Positions 52,202 through 63,405 of a stretch of 64,000 bases of DNA are shown here, one piece after another. The first letter of the stretch is position 1, and the number at the start of each line of letters is the position of its first letter. The position numbers were made by a program, and so were the translations under genes. Under the pieces are notes generated by a model. That model had not been told where the DNA came from, did not search any database, and was given only the letters and a program-made list of their open reading frames with translations. Source of the stretch: Mastigias papua (Eukaryota; Cnidaria; Scyphozoa; Rhizostomeae; Mastigiidae); contig OZ025269.1 in NCBI GenBank assembly GCA_964019165.1, positions 18,393,687 through 18,457,686 on the forward strand. The letters run 5' to 3'.

Positions 52202-52592
52202 ATTACATAAACTATCATTCTAGTAAAGAACCCTGTATCTTTATAGGGAACCTAGCTCAAGACCTAGTAGTAAAGGTGTCTTAATTTCTGGCCACATTTT
52301 AGTCAAAAAAGGTTCTTGAAAGTTTTTTACTTTACTTAAAAAAGAATTGTAGCGGACATCGTCTTTTGTAGTGACCATAAAGCTTATTGACTTTTAAGCA
52401 CATAAAACATACTGCAGCGGACACTTTTAGGTCCTTGGAGGAAAAATTTGTTTTATAAACTGTGAAAGATAGCACAGAGATTTAAGAAGTTTCTTAAATC
52501 TTTCTCTGTAGTCCTAAAAGCTTCTTAAATTTCAGGGTGTCTAGTACTAGGTTTCTTATAAATCGGTTTCCTACAAAAAACGCGTAACTAAG
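52202..52592 (+). mobile_element. MITE family A, long copy
   Basis: The fullest copy of the internal blocks: AATTTCTGGCCACATTTTAG, GGACATCGTCTTTTGTAGTG, AGCACATAAAACATACTGCAG, GGAGGAAAAA, AACTGTGAAAGATAGCACAGA, then TCTAGTACTAGGTTTCTTAT and a right end AAAAAACGCGTA. Two near-complementary segments (AGATTTAAGAAGTTTCTTAAATCTTT) form an internal hairpin at about 52477-52503. The left terminus is decayed. Confidence 0.75.
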
Positions 52593-55500
52593 AAATTAAC
52601 AATACTGGACCAAAAGTATTCTCGTGACAAAATTCTTGTGTAATATATTCATCGTTATTTTATTTGCCCTCTGCTTACAGGTGCGACGTTTGTGGACATT
52701 TCAACTTTTTACTAGCTTCACTTCAGTAACAATAAATAAATATTATAATTATCAATAGTATTCTAAACGTAACTATTACTTAATTCACTAATTGATTAAT
52801 CATTTATTATTAATCTATTAGTACTTATTGATACTAATATTAATATAATTAGATTCCTTACAGTTTATAATTTAATAACTAATGAAAATCGTCATAAAAA
52901 GTAGCTAATATTTTATATGAAATTGCATTGTGTTTAGCATAGAATAAATACTGATAGATAAATAAAGTTAATGGGATATCAGTCTAGCAGCATCATTTGA
53001 TCTACTGCTATTAGCTCGCCAAAAAAAGTTACAAGAAAATTGATATAGGTATTACTGGTAGACCTAAGCAATCCTCATTTGATCTATTATTTGTGAATAT
53101 AAGTAGAATCCAACCTTCAATCGTTATAGCTCCACTTCAGATTTTCATATCCAGTGGATAATGTGCTTTATAGTAAAACTTCTAGTGATTCCGTCAGGTT
53201 ATGGAAAACTAAAGTATAAAATTACTACCTTAAGCCTCTAGGCTATAGAAGCTATGTGGATCCTGCACCTTGCAACAGAACTCCTGTCTGTTTCTACTAC
53301 CCTGAGTTTTGACTTCGGCCTGCCAACTTAGGCCATCAAATGTGAAGCCTACATCATTTATCTATATCTCTTCTGACATTCATGTGTTTTGCAAACTTGC
53401 CATCTATACGTATAGTATCTTGACGGTTATGACTTATTTAAAGTTGATCCGGCTGAGGGACCATTACAGCAAAGAGTCTATTTGCAATTCGAAAAAATGG
53501 CACATCATCCTTGATGAGTTATAGTCTCAAAACTGCGAACAAATTGCTAGCAAGCTGCTTCAGTTCTGACAACAAGGTAGCAAACTACAAAAATTAAACG
53601 TTTTTACTTACTTAGTACGAATCTTAGATCTTTGACCAGTCGATTGTTCAATACTTAAAACATTCGCTGTGCCATTATTAAATCAGATCAGTCCAGAGAA
53701 GTGACAGGAACTAACGACAAACATCTCATTCAAAACACAACGTTCGCTAGAGAACATATTCCGTCGGTAAAAAAGTAAAGCAATGCCCGGACATTTCAAC
53801 TGAAGGATAGGAAATAATTTGGTATATAACTCTGTCATTACTCTCATTGCTCATTCCTTCCGCCGAAAACTTGACAAGGCCGACTTGAATGATGTTGACA
53901 GTATATCTAGTGGTCGTTGGAGCAGGTAGCCCATGGGATTACATAAAGAACACATACAAGAACTATCCCTGATGTGGAATGAGAGCCCATGGGAGCTTAC
54001 TGCTTTCGTGTGATAGCACAGTTGATTAAAACTAGTAAGATGACAGATCCCAAGAGGGGTAATACCATAGAAATGCTAAAGGTAGTGCTTTGATTAAAGA
54101 TAGATAACTGCTTTTGTCCTCCCCAAGCACAGTATAATATGCCATTTCATTTTACATATTAAAGGAAGGTAGCCCTTTACCAATGCTGAATTTTAAGGGC
54201 CATCCAATACCAAAAATAATATATTTACAAAGACAAAAATTGCGCAGAAATCCAGTGTACTACCTACAACAATGAAATTCAAACTAATATAAAATCTCAA
54301 GAAACTAAAATAAACTTACAGTATGAACAACTGAATATGAGTGAAAAAGAATCTTTGTAGCAAACGAGGGCATTTTTTAATATACTAATTACAGGAAAAT
54401 GTTCCCAATAGGCCCAATGCTTTCACCAGTTGTGACCGGCAAAATCGAAGAATTTCCCGAATTGTTTGGGCCACTCATGAACATTTTCAAGGAGAGAGTG
54501 GTACACTTAGGGCTGTTAAAGCACTATGTAAAAGAACGTGGGACTTTGTCATTGTGAACATGGAATGAGTGTTGCCTACTTTCAATGTTTCTACGGGGTG
54601 TGGTCATAAAATCGTCCCCACTATTGTGGTCCTTTCGAAAAATTTTCCTACAAGTGGAAAATCCTTAAAAAGCGCTGTATATGCAAGCAACTACTCCAAA
54701 AGTTTTTCTTACAACTTTTCACGGAGGATGCTTGCTTGCACTCACCTGCAACCCTCCTCTTTGATTAGCACGGGCCATTGTCTTTTGATGATGTTATTCA
54801 CTGTACAACTCTACCGTACAACTACTACACTCAACTCGAGCTTCCAATAGCCCTAATTCCAGACTTTCGTACAGAATAGGTGCCATTGTGTTAATATGCT
54901 AAAAACTCATCAACCTAGGCCGTACCCATTTCATCTGCCTATATGTAGCCGAACGAAATAAGCTGCCTAGCCTCGCCACTAAGGTTGTAATGCACCGGCA
55001 AAAAATAACAAAACGGTGCAATAGCTCTAGCACTTAGGTACGTCACAGGCTGAGGTCTGCTTGAAATGCAAAATGATCGCTTTCTCAAATAAATATTGGA
55101 CTTAGAATTTGCTTCAAAGTGAGCCAATTCTTCATACATAGCATACATTTTCTTGCATATTACTTGTAGGAGACAGAACCAATAACACATGTCATTTACA
55201 TGCAGTTTTTAGAGTACATCAGAGAATCATCGGGACAAACTTTCCTAGAGTAAACATTTCAACAAAAAAGTTACAAGATACGAGAGTCAGCAAAACGGTA
55301 AGGGCTATCCGCTCCAAACGACATAAATGCATTGAGTAATATATACAGTAGGGCAAACTGAACGTCGGATTGTCAGTACTGGACGAGAATATAGCACTTT
55401 CCGGCTCTATCATAACAACTTCAGGCTTTCTTTCAAATATCGTGTACGCTACTATGCCCATAAAACGCCTGGTGGTTATGTCTGATTTCCAATACAATGA

Positions 55501-56627
55501 GCATGGTCTCAAGCTTAACATACGGTAAGTGATTTCGCAACTATGATCGAGGTTTCATATTTTCCTTGCCTCAGCGAGCTGGAAGTCTAGAAGTGTAAGT
55601 CGGAAACTTCGCCCAGTTGTCACGACGTAATCAGGAAGAGCAAACACCAACATGTTGCAACAAGTTCTAGATTTCACTTGCGACATCTGAAAATCATTTC
55701 AGCATTCGAATGCTATGGCTGTGCTTTAATTAGCAATCTTTCAGCCATTCTTGCAGGAAGAATCTTTGAATAAGCTAGAAGAAATTACTCTCCATAATAC
55801 CCGGGACATTTTTGAGCCTATCCTTTCTCCTTTTGCTGCATGTAACAATAGTTTTCTGTTGTCTTACAGCTTCACTGCTGCTAAAAACACAGTTAAAAGT
55901 TGCATATTAATGTGATTTCATGGCATCACGGGGAAACTGTAAAATTTCCGCTTCAAATGGCTCAGTGCAAAACCAAAGTTTATCAGTCAATTTGCACTTC
56001 AAATCAAAGGACTATCTGATAAAATATGTCGTTTTCTATGAGCCTAAACTATCCATTCCGTTTTCAAGAAAATATCCAAATCATCCCACAATAACCTCTT
56101 CTAACTTCTGTGACAGACTGATCTCTGAGCATCAAAACAAAAATGCCAGAGATCATAAAGCTGTTTAATTTTCTGATAACTCAGTCTCTCGGTACTCTAC
56201 ATAGGAGCTGCCTTAATAGCAAAACAGTGACATGATTCCTAAAATCCGAAGAAGTATAGAAAAAAACCGATCGAAGAAACAATAAGAATGTCTCAAAAAT
56301 GCAAATGAAAGTATTATGTTCATTGAATCTTTTCAACATTACCATAACAGTTTTGATGAAGCTACACTGACACTTCACATATTTGGTAGCTTTTTAAATG
56401 TATCATCCTCCCTTTCAGATACAATATCTCCTAATAACTCTCAGAACCCCTGACAAGTCCAGGATCATGTTTTGTACAAAGCTTCACACATATCAAAGAT
56501 TGGTACAACTTTTCTAAAATGCGTATCTGAATCTGAACCCAACTAGATACAAAAGTGTCTAGAGGTCTAACATTACAAAAACAGCAACCAGCTTCATAGA
56601 AACATTATAAAACCTTGGCTTGACTAA
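52593..56627. other. Intergenic and 3' flank of ZCCHC8
   Basis: A very AT-rich stretch at 52730-52870 (ATTAAT, TAATTA motifs). Frames at 54569-54850, 54939-55190, 55219-55521 and 55920-56168 show no recognised domains. The part left of 56628 would hold the 3' UTR of ZCCHC8. Confidence 0.4.
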
Positions 56628-57385
56628 CTACAGGAAACTCTTCTTTCGGCCTTTTTTCTCTCTTTTCTTTAAAATCTCTTTTATGGTATCATAGATTCCC
56701 GTTGGTGCTGACAAGTCACCATAGAGAGGATCATACCAACTAGTACTATCCGTCTTCCATGGCTCTCTGTCCAAGTCACTTGCAGTGTATCTAAATATGT
56801 CTTTTATACTAACCTTCTCTTGGATTGTTGGTGGTGGTGTGTAAGTTAGATACAAAATACCTGATGATGTTGACAATGGTTCCTGATCCCACCATCTTCT
56901 ATTTGTCATTTCCTCATTAAACTGAGAAGCAGTGCCATCTTGAGCTAGGTATGTATCAATTACTTTTGATCTTTTTGCCTTTATTTCATTCTTTTCTAAC
57001 AGCTCCCCAATTTCAATCGATGTGAGGGGTGATGAAGTCAATGGACTTGGTGCTGAGTCTTGATATGGGGGTGGAGGTGGCATTTCAGGAGTGTAGTCTG
57101 GTAAGGGTGGTGGCATACCAACATCCAGGTAGGCAGTAGCTCTAGGAGTACTTGTCAGTTTGTTGTCTATCACATGCTCTTCAATCTGTGATTGCTGTGA
57201 ATCCCCAGCTGCAGCATACGTATCCTCAACTTCCATATCTTCATTAACATACCTTTCATTGTAACTTTCCTGATAAGGTGGGGTAGAGTATGATGGTGTA
57301 TCAACAGAGCTTGCATGGCCCCATTGCGCTGCATAGTATACATCAAAAGGCTGCATGCCATAGTCAATTGATCTGTCAATGACAC
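56628..57385 (-). CDS. ZCCHC8: ZCCHC8 homologue, exon with C-terminal half
   Basis: Encodes residues 376-627 after joining to 59580-58455. The acceptor is TTTCTCTTTATCCAG (AG at 57387-57386), entering in phase 1 so that G plus GT gives Gly in NAPIEEGVIDRS. The product is mostly disordered: a Ser/Tyr-rich start, a proline block (MPPPLPDYTPEMPPPPPY) like the proline-rich linker of vertebrate ZCCHC8, then LTSIEIGELLEKNEIKAKR resembling the short helix that follows it. The C-terminal motif APTGIYDTIKEILKKREKK corresponds to the conserved tail that contacts and stimulates the MTR4 helicase in the NEXT complex (known for the human protein). The stop is TAG at 56630-56628. The 627-residue total is slightly shorter than the ~707 of the human protein. 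Confidence 0.92.
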
Positions 57386-58454
57386 CTGGATAAAGAGAAA
57401 TTGACCAATACACTAAAACTTGAAACCCCCCACTGAAACCCAAAACAAAGGCAGTGATTGTCTTTGAAGAAAATCAAATACCTTGAATAATTTTACTGAT
57501 GGTCACGCCTAAAAATGACCCACCTACTTCCATTACAACAACTAGTTTGCACTTGAGTAGAAAACTGCTCACAAGGCAAATGGTCCACTAATTCAAGGTT
57601 ATAGAGGATAATGGGTGCTTGCTACTGATGCTGTAAAAGTGGTGGACACTCACATAAAATGAAATATTTCTATATAGTTAGTACACCCTTTTGTTTCAAC
57701 TAAGAAATGCCACAAATCCTAAATTGGTCCCCATTGAAAAAGCCCCCTTGAATAAACCCCCACCATAGAGGATGAAGAAGACCTTGATATAGATGCTTAA
57801 ATTTAGAAGGTTTGTTTAATATTATGTAGAACAGGAGTCAAAACAATGAGCTTTTTACTAAGCATATGTCAAACAATTTTATACAAATTTTTTATAAAAA
57901 AAGTTTACAAGAAAATGAGGCTCAAACAGCCAAATCTTAAGAAAATCATGAGGCTCAAGTTCCAAAATTCACCTTTTCTAAGTGCCAGGAATTGATAGTA
58001 GCTCATTCTTTTCAAGCTCCCTTACAGAGATCAAAATGTTTCTTTGATAATCTTGGTAACAACGATCAAACTTTTTATAACAAATAATGGTATCCTCTTT
58101 TAGTCAGCTTACCCCAATAAACGTTAAGAGGATCTTAAGAAAATTTCAGCCTCAATTGTTGGTAAAGTTAAGGATATTGAGGCTCAGATGAAAAAGTGGG
58201 GTTCTTACAAAAAAATGTGTATGCACCCTTTAAAAAACCCTCCACTTGAACTTGCACCCAATCAAAACACTTAAAAAATAAATAAGCTCCTGGGGGCCAG
58301 GTTGAAGATTTATGGTAAATGGAGAAAAACCAAAGAAAATAGCCTGCAATATAATATTTCTAGACATAAACAAGTATCAGTCATACAAAAAACTTACTAA
58401 CATTCCACCACCCACAAGGTTGAAATGCACAAAGTAAATATAAATTATACCAAC
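57386..58454 (-). other. Intron of the ZCCHC8 homologue
   Basis: A phase-1 GT-AG intron of 1069 bases; donor GAAG|GTTGGT at 58455/58454. It contains a family C repeat (57890-58380), a copy of which lies at 61085-61503 outside the gene. The remainder shows no other feature. Confidence 0.85.
57890..58380 (+). repeat. Family C repeat copy 1 (intronic)
   Basis: Highly similar to 61085-61503: ACAAGAAAATGAGGCTCAAA, CAAAATTCACCTTTTCTAAG, TCAATTGTTGGTAAAGTTAA, GAACTTGCACCCAATCAAAA, then CCTGGGGGCCAGGTTGA and a shared end at AAACAAGTATCA. The AGGCTCA start and TGAGGCTCAG end are inverted and define the mobile core, which is also seen at 63052-63405. The last ~160 bases lie outside that core but are shared by copies 1 and 2 only, so these two arose by duplication of a longer segment. 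Confidence 0.85.
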
Positions 58455-59580
58455 CTTCTTCAATTGGTGCATTAAATCCTGGATACAGCACTTCTTGTTC
58501 CACAGTATCAGGCTGTATTTCCCCTTCTTCTCCATAGCTATTCTGAATTTCCCCTTCTTTCCCATACATCAACAAGAGGGATTTATTTGATTTCAAATAT
58601 CCAGGTGGATAGCCCAGATCTCTCATTCTATAAATATATGGTGGCAGGTCCTCCTTTGGTATCATTAAGGCTTCCCTTAAGCTATCACTGATAATCCCAG
58701 GTTTAAAATCTTTGAACCTCTCCTGTTCTCCCTGATGATACCTAGAATCACTAATTGGTGAACCACCAAACTTTTTCATAAACTCTTGTCTGTTTGAATT
58801 AATTCTAGCTTGATCTCTTGGTCTATCACATTCACTGACAGTATGATCTCCTAAACAATTAAAACAATGTTTAGTTCTTTTTTGTTTGACAAATACCTTC
58901 CTTCCATCATCATCTACAACTGGCAACACATTGAAGAAGACCTGTTCATAAACAGGAATGCTCCACAGCTCAGAAATGCTAGGATTGTGTTCCAGTAGTG
59001 GTAGCCCTAAACGATCAATACAAAACCCAATATAATAGTGTATGGCACTGTAAATGTGTGGATCTGTTGTTGTGGCTTTTGCAAAGTGTGTCCGCTTCCC
59101 CTTTGTGTCAACAGCAAATGCCCTCAGCGGCACTGCAGATGGCTGCAATTTTGCATCTAGTGACATTGAATCGTTAGCTTTCTGCCTGTCCTCTTTTGCT
59201 AGTATCTTGAACATTGCCTCTTCTACATCGTTTTGGGAAGCAACTGAAAGTTCATTATTCAGAAACAAAACAGCAGCCACTGGCATTAATTCTAAACATC
59301 CTGTTTCCCATAAATTTGCCTTTTCATTAGAACTCTGAGGGCCACAAAGTCGCTTGATGACAGACTTCAATTTATTGTTCTGATCTTCTAACTGTTGAAT
59401 GTACTTATCCTTTTGTTCAATAGCTTTAGACACTTCGCCAGGAAGTTCCGCGGCATTGCCATCATCATACACACAATCTGAAAGCCTTCGCTTCTTGCTC
59501 TTCTTTGACTTACTTTTAGTTGCATTTTGCTCTTCAAAATTCGCAAAAAGATAGCTTTCATCCAAGGCTTCACCATCCAT
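58455..59580 (-). CDS. ZCCHC8: ZCCHC8 homologue, exon with coiled coil, zinc knuckle and PSP domain
   Basis: Scaffold of the NEXT complex (with MTR4 and RBM7), which feeds promoter-upstream and other short-lived nuclear transcripts to the RNA exosome. In order: a basic patch (KSKSKKSKKRR, about 23-33), coiled coil (about 49-80), and a conserved region with IHYYIGFCIDRLGLPLLEHN and SELWSIPVYEQVFFNVLPV. The zinc knuckle HCFNCLGDHTVSECDRPR has C239, C242, H246 and C251, and the PSP domain spans about 280-330 (RFKPG-like DFKPGIISDSLREAL then LPPYIYRMRDLGYPPGYLK). A YPGFNAPIEEG motif ends the exon, matching the PGFN motif of the human protein. The first Met is at 59580; no in-frame stop lies immediately upstream, so a longer N-terminus is possible. 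The exon splices in phase to 57385-56628. The knuckle is one residue shorter than the usual CX2CX4HX4C. Confidence 0.95.
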
Positions 59581-61084
59581 TCTATCACATGCAACCTACA
59601 GAAGCTGCTTATCCTTCAAGATGCACAAGGACCAAACGGCGTAGCAGGTCAGCAAATAATATGCAGCCTAAACGATCTACATTACTGATATAGTCCTACG
59701 AACTAGTAATTAAACGTAAATGAGAGATACATATACTCTGTCTACTTGAGCTCCAAGCAATAATTTCGTAGGATTAGGCCTATGATATTTGAAATCGAGG
59801 CTATTGATCTATCAATTCAATTAAAATAGATGCCAAAACAAAAACTTTCTGTCACCGAACAAAGCTTGCCAGAACACAGGAAAGGGTTGGAAGAGGTACA
59901 AGGACCCTCCAATATCCAAATAAGTGGCCCACCCAATTCGTTTGAATGCCAAGTGGAATGAATCAATGAACTTGTACACAAGTTTCTAATGAAGAGTGCA
60001 TGATATGTAGCAGATAAATTTCAGGCATCACCTGTTGCTGGTAATTTACCTTGGGGGCCATACATATGACGTCGGCGAAGAGGGGGGAAGGGTGGGTACG
60101 ACGAATTTAAGACATTTTTAGACTTTGAAGAGAGGGGAGAGGGGTCTTTTAGAATTTAGAAGTCTCCTTGTCTCTCTTTTTATTTTACCTACAAACCTTT
60201 AAAATAGAATGCAACGAGGAGAGCTACGTTGTGGAAAAATGAGATTCAATTCTGTTTACTTCATACAGCGATTCATTTATCCATGCGTTCATTCAGTCAT
60301 TCACTTATCCATTCATTCATTCACTGCACTTTTTCAATAGCAACTCATTGCCATAATTTCCAATAAGGAAAGCTAAATTACGATAACACTCCAATGCATC
60401 GTAACACATGGCCCTCTGTTTAGGACTGCTTGCTTCATACCAGCGGTCCCTCTTCAATGGGCTATTCCTAATCCAGCTCTTCCCCTTTAACACAGTTTAG
60501 CTATTTCAACTACTAGAACCTAGAAAATATTATATTTTAATTATTTAGACATACCCTGTAACTGTTATTACCTGTTAATTATATTATCTTGTTTGTGACA
60601 GATTTAATGTTTTAATTAGTCGTTTTGATTGTGTTTGGGTATGTGTTTGGGTATGTGTTTGGGTATGTGTTTGGGTATGTGTTTGGGTATGTGTTTGGGT
60701 ATGTGTGTGTGTTGGGGGGGGGGGGCGGGGGGGTTAAGAATAGCGAAATTTTTTTAGAATTCATAAATGCACGGTCTCATTAAAGCGAGCTTCCTCAAGC
60801 TGCAGCCGATAGATAAAGGTTTAAGTTCATGGCCACCACCGTCAGGGACAAATAAAATAGGGCACCATAAGAAGTCATGGACCGCGGAGCAATGGGGCTG
60901 ATTGGGCTATAGCCCCACCAATACTTTGGCCAGATTTTTAGCGCTGCTAGCAGAGAAGCAAACATTGCAAGAGTAGACTTAAGCAATAGAAAGGGAAAGA
61001 GGAATTTTTAGTAGCATAATCAACTGCACTTACTTGAATGATGAAAAATGAAACGTAATTGTGTAACTATTAGGGTTTATACGA
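59581..61084. other. 5' flank of ZCCHC8 and intergenic DNA
   Basis: The promoter of the minus-strand ZCCHC8 gene should lie here, but no clear element is seen. CATTCATT repeats lie at 60265-60330. The minus frame at 60795-60986 (PISPIAPRSM) may be transposon-derived but is too short to assign. Confidence 0.4.
60626..60716. repeat. 12-bp minisatellite GTGTTTGGGTAT, 7 copies, followed by a G-run
   Basis: Seven near-perfect copies of GTGTTTGGGTAT end in GTGTGTGTTGGGGGGGGGGG (60707-60732). The strand is strongly G/T biased. It is not a known telomere unit. Confidence 0.95.
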
Positions 61085-61503
61085 AAAAAGATTATAAGAA
61101 AATGAGGCTCAAAAAGCCAAAATCTTCATGAGGCTCAAGTTCCAAAATTCACCTTTTCTAAGTGCCAGGAATCTAGGTTAACAACGATCAAACTTTTAAT
61201 AACAAATTATGTTAACCTCTTCTAGCCAGCTTACCTCAATAAAAGTCAAGAAAATCTTAAGAAAATCTCAGCCTCAATTGTTGGTAAAGTTAAGAATATT
61301 GAGGCTCAGATGAAAAAGTGGCTTTCTTACACAAAAATGTGCATGAACCCTTTAAAAAACCCTCCACTTGAACTTGCACCCAATCAAAACACTTCAAAAA
61401 TAAATAAGATCCTGGGGGCCAGGTTGATAATTTATGGTAAGTGGAGAAAAACCAAAGAAGAGAATCTGCAATATAATATTTCTGGACATAAACAAGTATC
61501 AAA
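61085..61503 (+). repeat. Family C repeat copy 2
   Basis: Near-identical to 57890-58380 apart from a deletion of about 70 bases after GTGCCAGGAAT and small indels. It ends at the same AAACAAGTATCA. See copy 1 for the shared flank. Confidence 0.85.
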
Positions 61504-61688
61504 GTGAACGGTTCCACAAAAACGGATATTTTTCTCTCCGTTTTTATACAAAACGGAGCAGTGCGAGAAGGGCATCAGATCCTCAATTTCCACGCAAAAG
61601 AAAGACTCCTGAAAGGTTTGTGATTGAAAAAGGAGCGTACTTCTTACCTCTAGACTTCAGAGGACCACAATTGGCAGATAGATTTTGA
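61504..61688 (+). CDS. Possible short coding segment, unidentified
   Basis: The plus frame RSSARRASDPQFPRKRKTPE then RFVIEKGAYFLPLDFRGPQL and ADRF stop has protein-like composition and begins right after the family C repeat. No acceptor site is convincing and no domain is recognised. It may be the tail of a transposon protein or chance. Low confidence. Confidence 0.15.
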
Positions 61689-63051
61689 AGTTCTGGACCT
61701 AATTAATTTTGCTATTTGGAAAGTTCGATCTGCCGAGTCTTATATCTTACAAAAACTTGGGAAGTCGTCTCATAAACTTTATAAAAGGGGAGAATATTTT
61801 TTCTGAAATGAAGTTTGTGAAAAAAATTATGCTGATAACACAAAGTAGGCTACGAGTACCTTCTTCCACAACTTGAGAGCTTTAAGATTCTTAGAAAAGG
61901 AAAAAAGTGGACATTTTTTCTGACATACTAGATGAAGTGAAGGGCTTTGCCTCAAATCAGAGACCAATGATAAGTGAGATTGTGCAGGCCAGCAAACTAC
62001 TCTAAGTTAACGAAGCCACTGCAGCTATAGGCGTATGATCATTTTCAATTGCACGGAGAATCAAAATCCGGCTGCGAGCAGAGGCGACTGAACGACGATT
62101 TATCCATTTCTGCCATTCCCTGAGGCTGACTTCGATTATCTATCTGTATAACCAACTTGTTAACTGGCAGATGATCAGTAATTAGAAAGGAGTTTAATCT
62201 AATGCCAAACCTAAGACATAGAAATTAGAAAAGGGGTGTTTTTTGCACAAAAATCAAAAACATTAAAAACAGGGGTTCTTTTAGGTTGAAATGCAACTTT
62301 GATATCTTTGATCTTCTAAAATAGGTTCCAACTTCTCTGGTTTCAAGGAAAAAAGGGGTAAACTTTGAGCTAAAAGTCAGAGAAAGGGGTCCACTTTCTA
62401 GAACCTAAGACGTGGGTGCCTACATTTTATAGTTAGAGTTGACCCACCGGGATGATGTGGCGGTACCAGCAGCAAGCTGCCGTCCAGTGTGCGTTGAGAG
62501 GGGGGTAACGAAGAGCGGGATATGAATGCTACACCCATTACATACTGGGCAATACCCTTTTTAGCTATTGAGATAAATCTGCTCTAAATGGAAATCGGCC
62601 GATGAAATCACATACATGTGGTAAAAAACTCCAATACATTTATGAAGCTTACGGACGAATCTAACTTGCCATGCATTCAAAAAATGGCAAAGAGAGCATT
62701 TAACCCCAAAATAACTCGTGATTTGAAATGGCTACATAGACGACATTGTAAGCCATTAGCCTGCAATAAAAGACAGAATCTGAAAAAAACCATTCGTTCA
62801 AGCATTAGATTTCATGATCTTTCTCATTAGCTTCAGTTCAGGTCAATGTCTGAAAAAGGGAAATGAGTTCAATAGATAAGTATCATATATGTCTTAAAGT
62901 AAAAATTATTTAAAATCTTCCTAAATTGTGGCATGGACTGTATTTCCTTTATGCATATAGGGAGAAGATTTACAAGTTTTCATAGCTGATTAAACAAATG
63001 TTTTATGCTGTTCTGTTGGTACCAAGTTAGGAACAATTTTTTAAGCAAATA
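61689..63051. other. Intergenic, nothing recognised
   Basis: The frame at 62618-62830 is basic and has no recognised domain. No RNA gene was seen. Confidence 0.4.
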
Positions 63052-63405
63052 CACGTTTTTTTATAAGAAAAAAGTTTATAAGAAAATGAGGCTCAAACGG
63101 CCAAAATCTTTAGAAAATCCTAAGAAAATCACAAGGCTCAAGTTCAAGAAAATCCTAAGAAAATTACAGCTCATCTTCTTTACATGCCAGAAATTGATAT
63201 TGGCTCATTTTTGCAAACTCTCGTACAAAGATCGAGAATTATGGTGGCCCAACAAATACAGAGTAGCATGTTTCCACCAGTTTGTCCCTGCAAAAGTTAA
63301 GAAAATCTTAAGAAAATCTCAGCCTCAAATTCGTGAAAAGTTAAGAAAATTGAGCCTCAGGAAAAACAGTGTCTTTCTTATAAAAAAAACGTGTAAAGGA
63401 GAAGA
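63052..63405 (+). mobile_element. Family C MITE, copy with both termini
   Basis: Left CACGTTTTTTTATAAGAAAA and right, in reverse complement, CACGTTTTTTTTATAAGAAA are near-perfect terminal inverted repeats. TA flanks both ends (63050-63051 and 63406-63407), as in Tc1/mariner-like insertion. Sub-terminal ATGAGGCTCA and TGAGCCTCAG are also inverted. Several CTAAGAAAATC repeats fill the interior. About 354 bp. The terminus is clearly related to that of family A. Confidence 0.85.

Noticed and set aside
55219..55521. 100-codon minus-strand frame with hydrophobic C-terminus as a membrane protein
   Set aside because: Only a chance-length frame, with no family resemblance and no supporting splice or promoter context.
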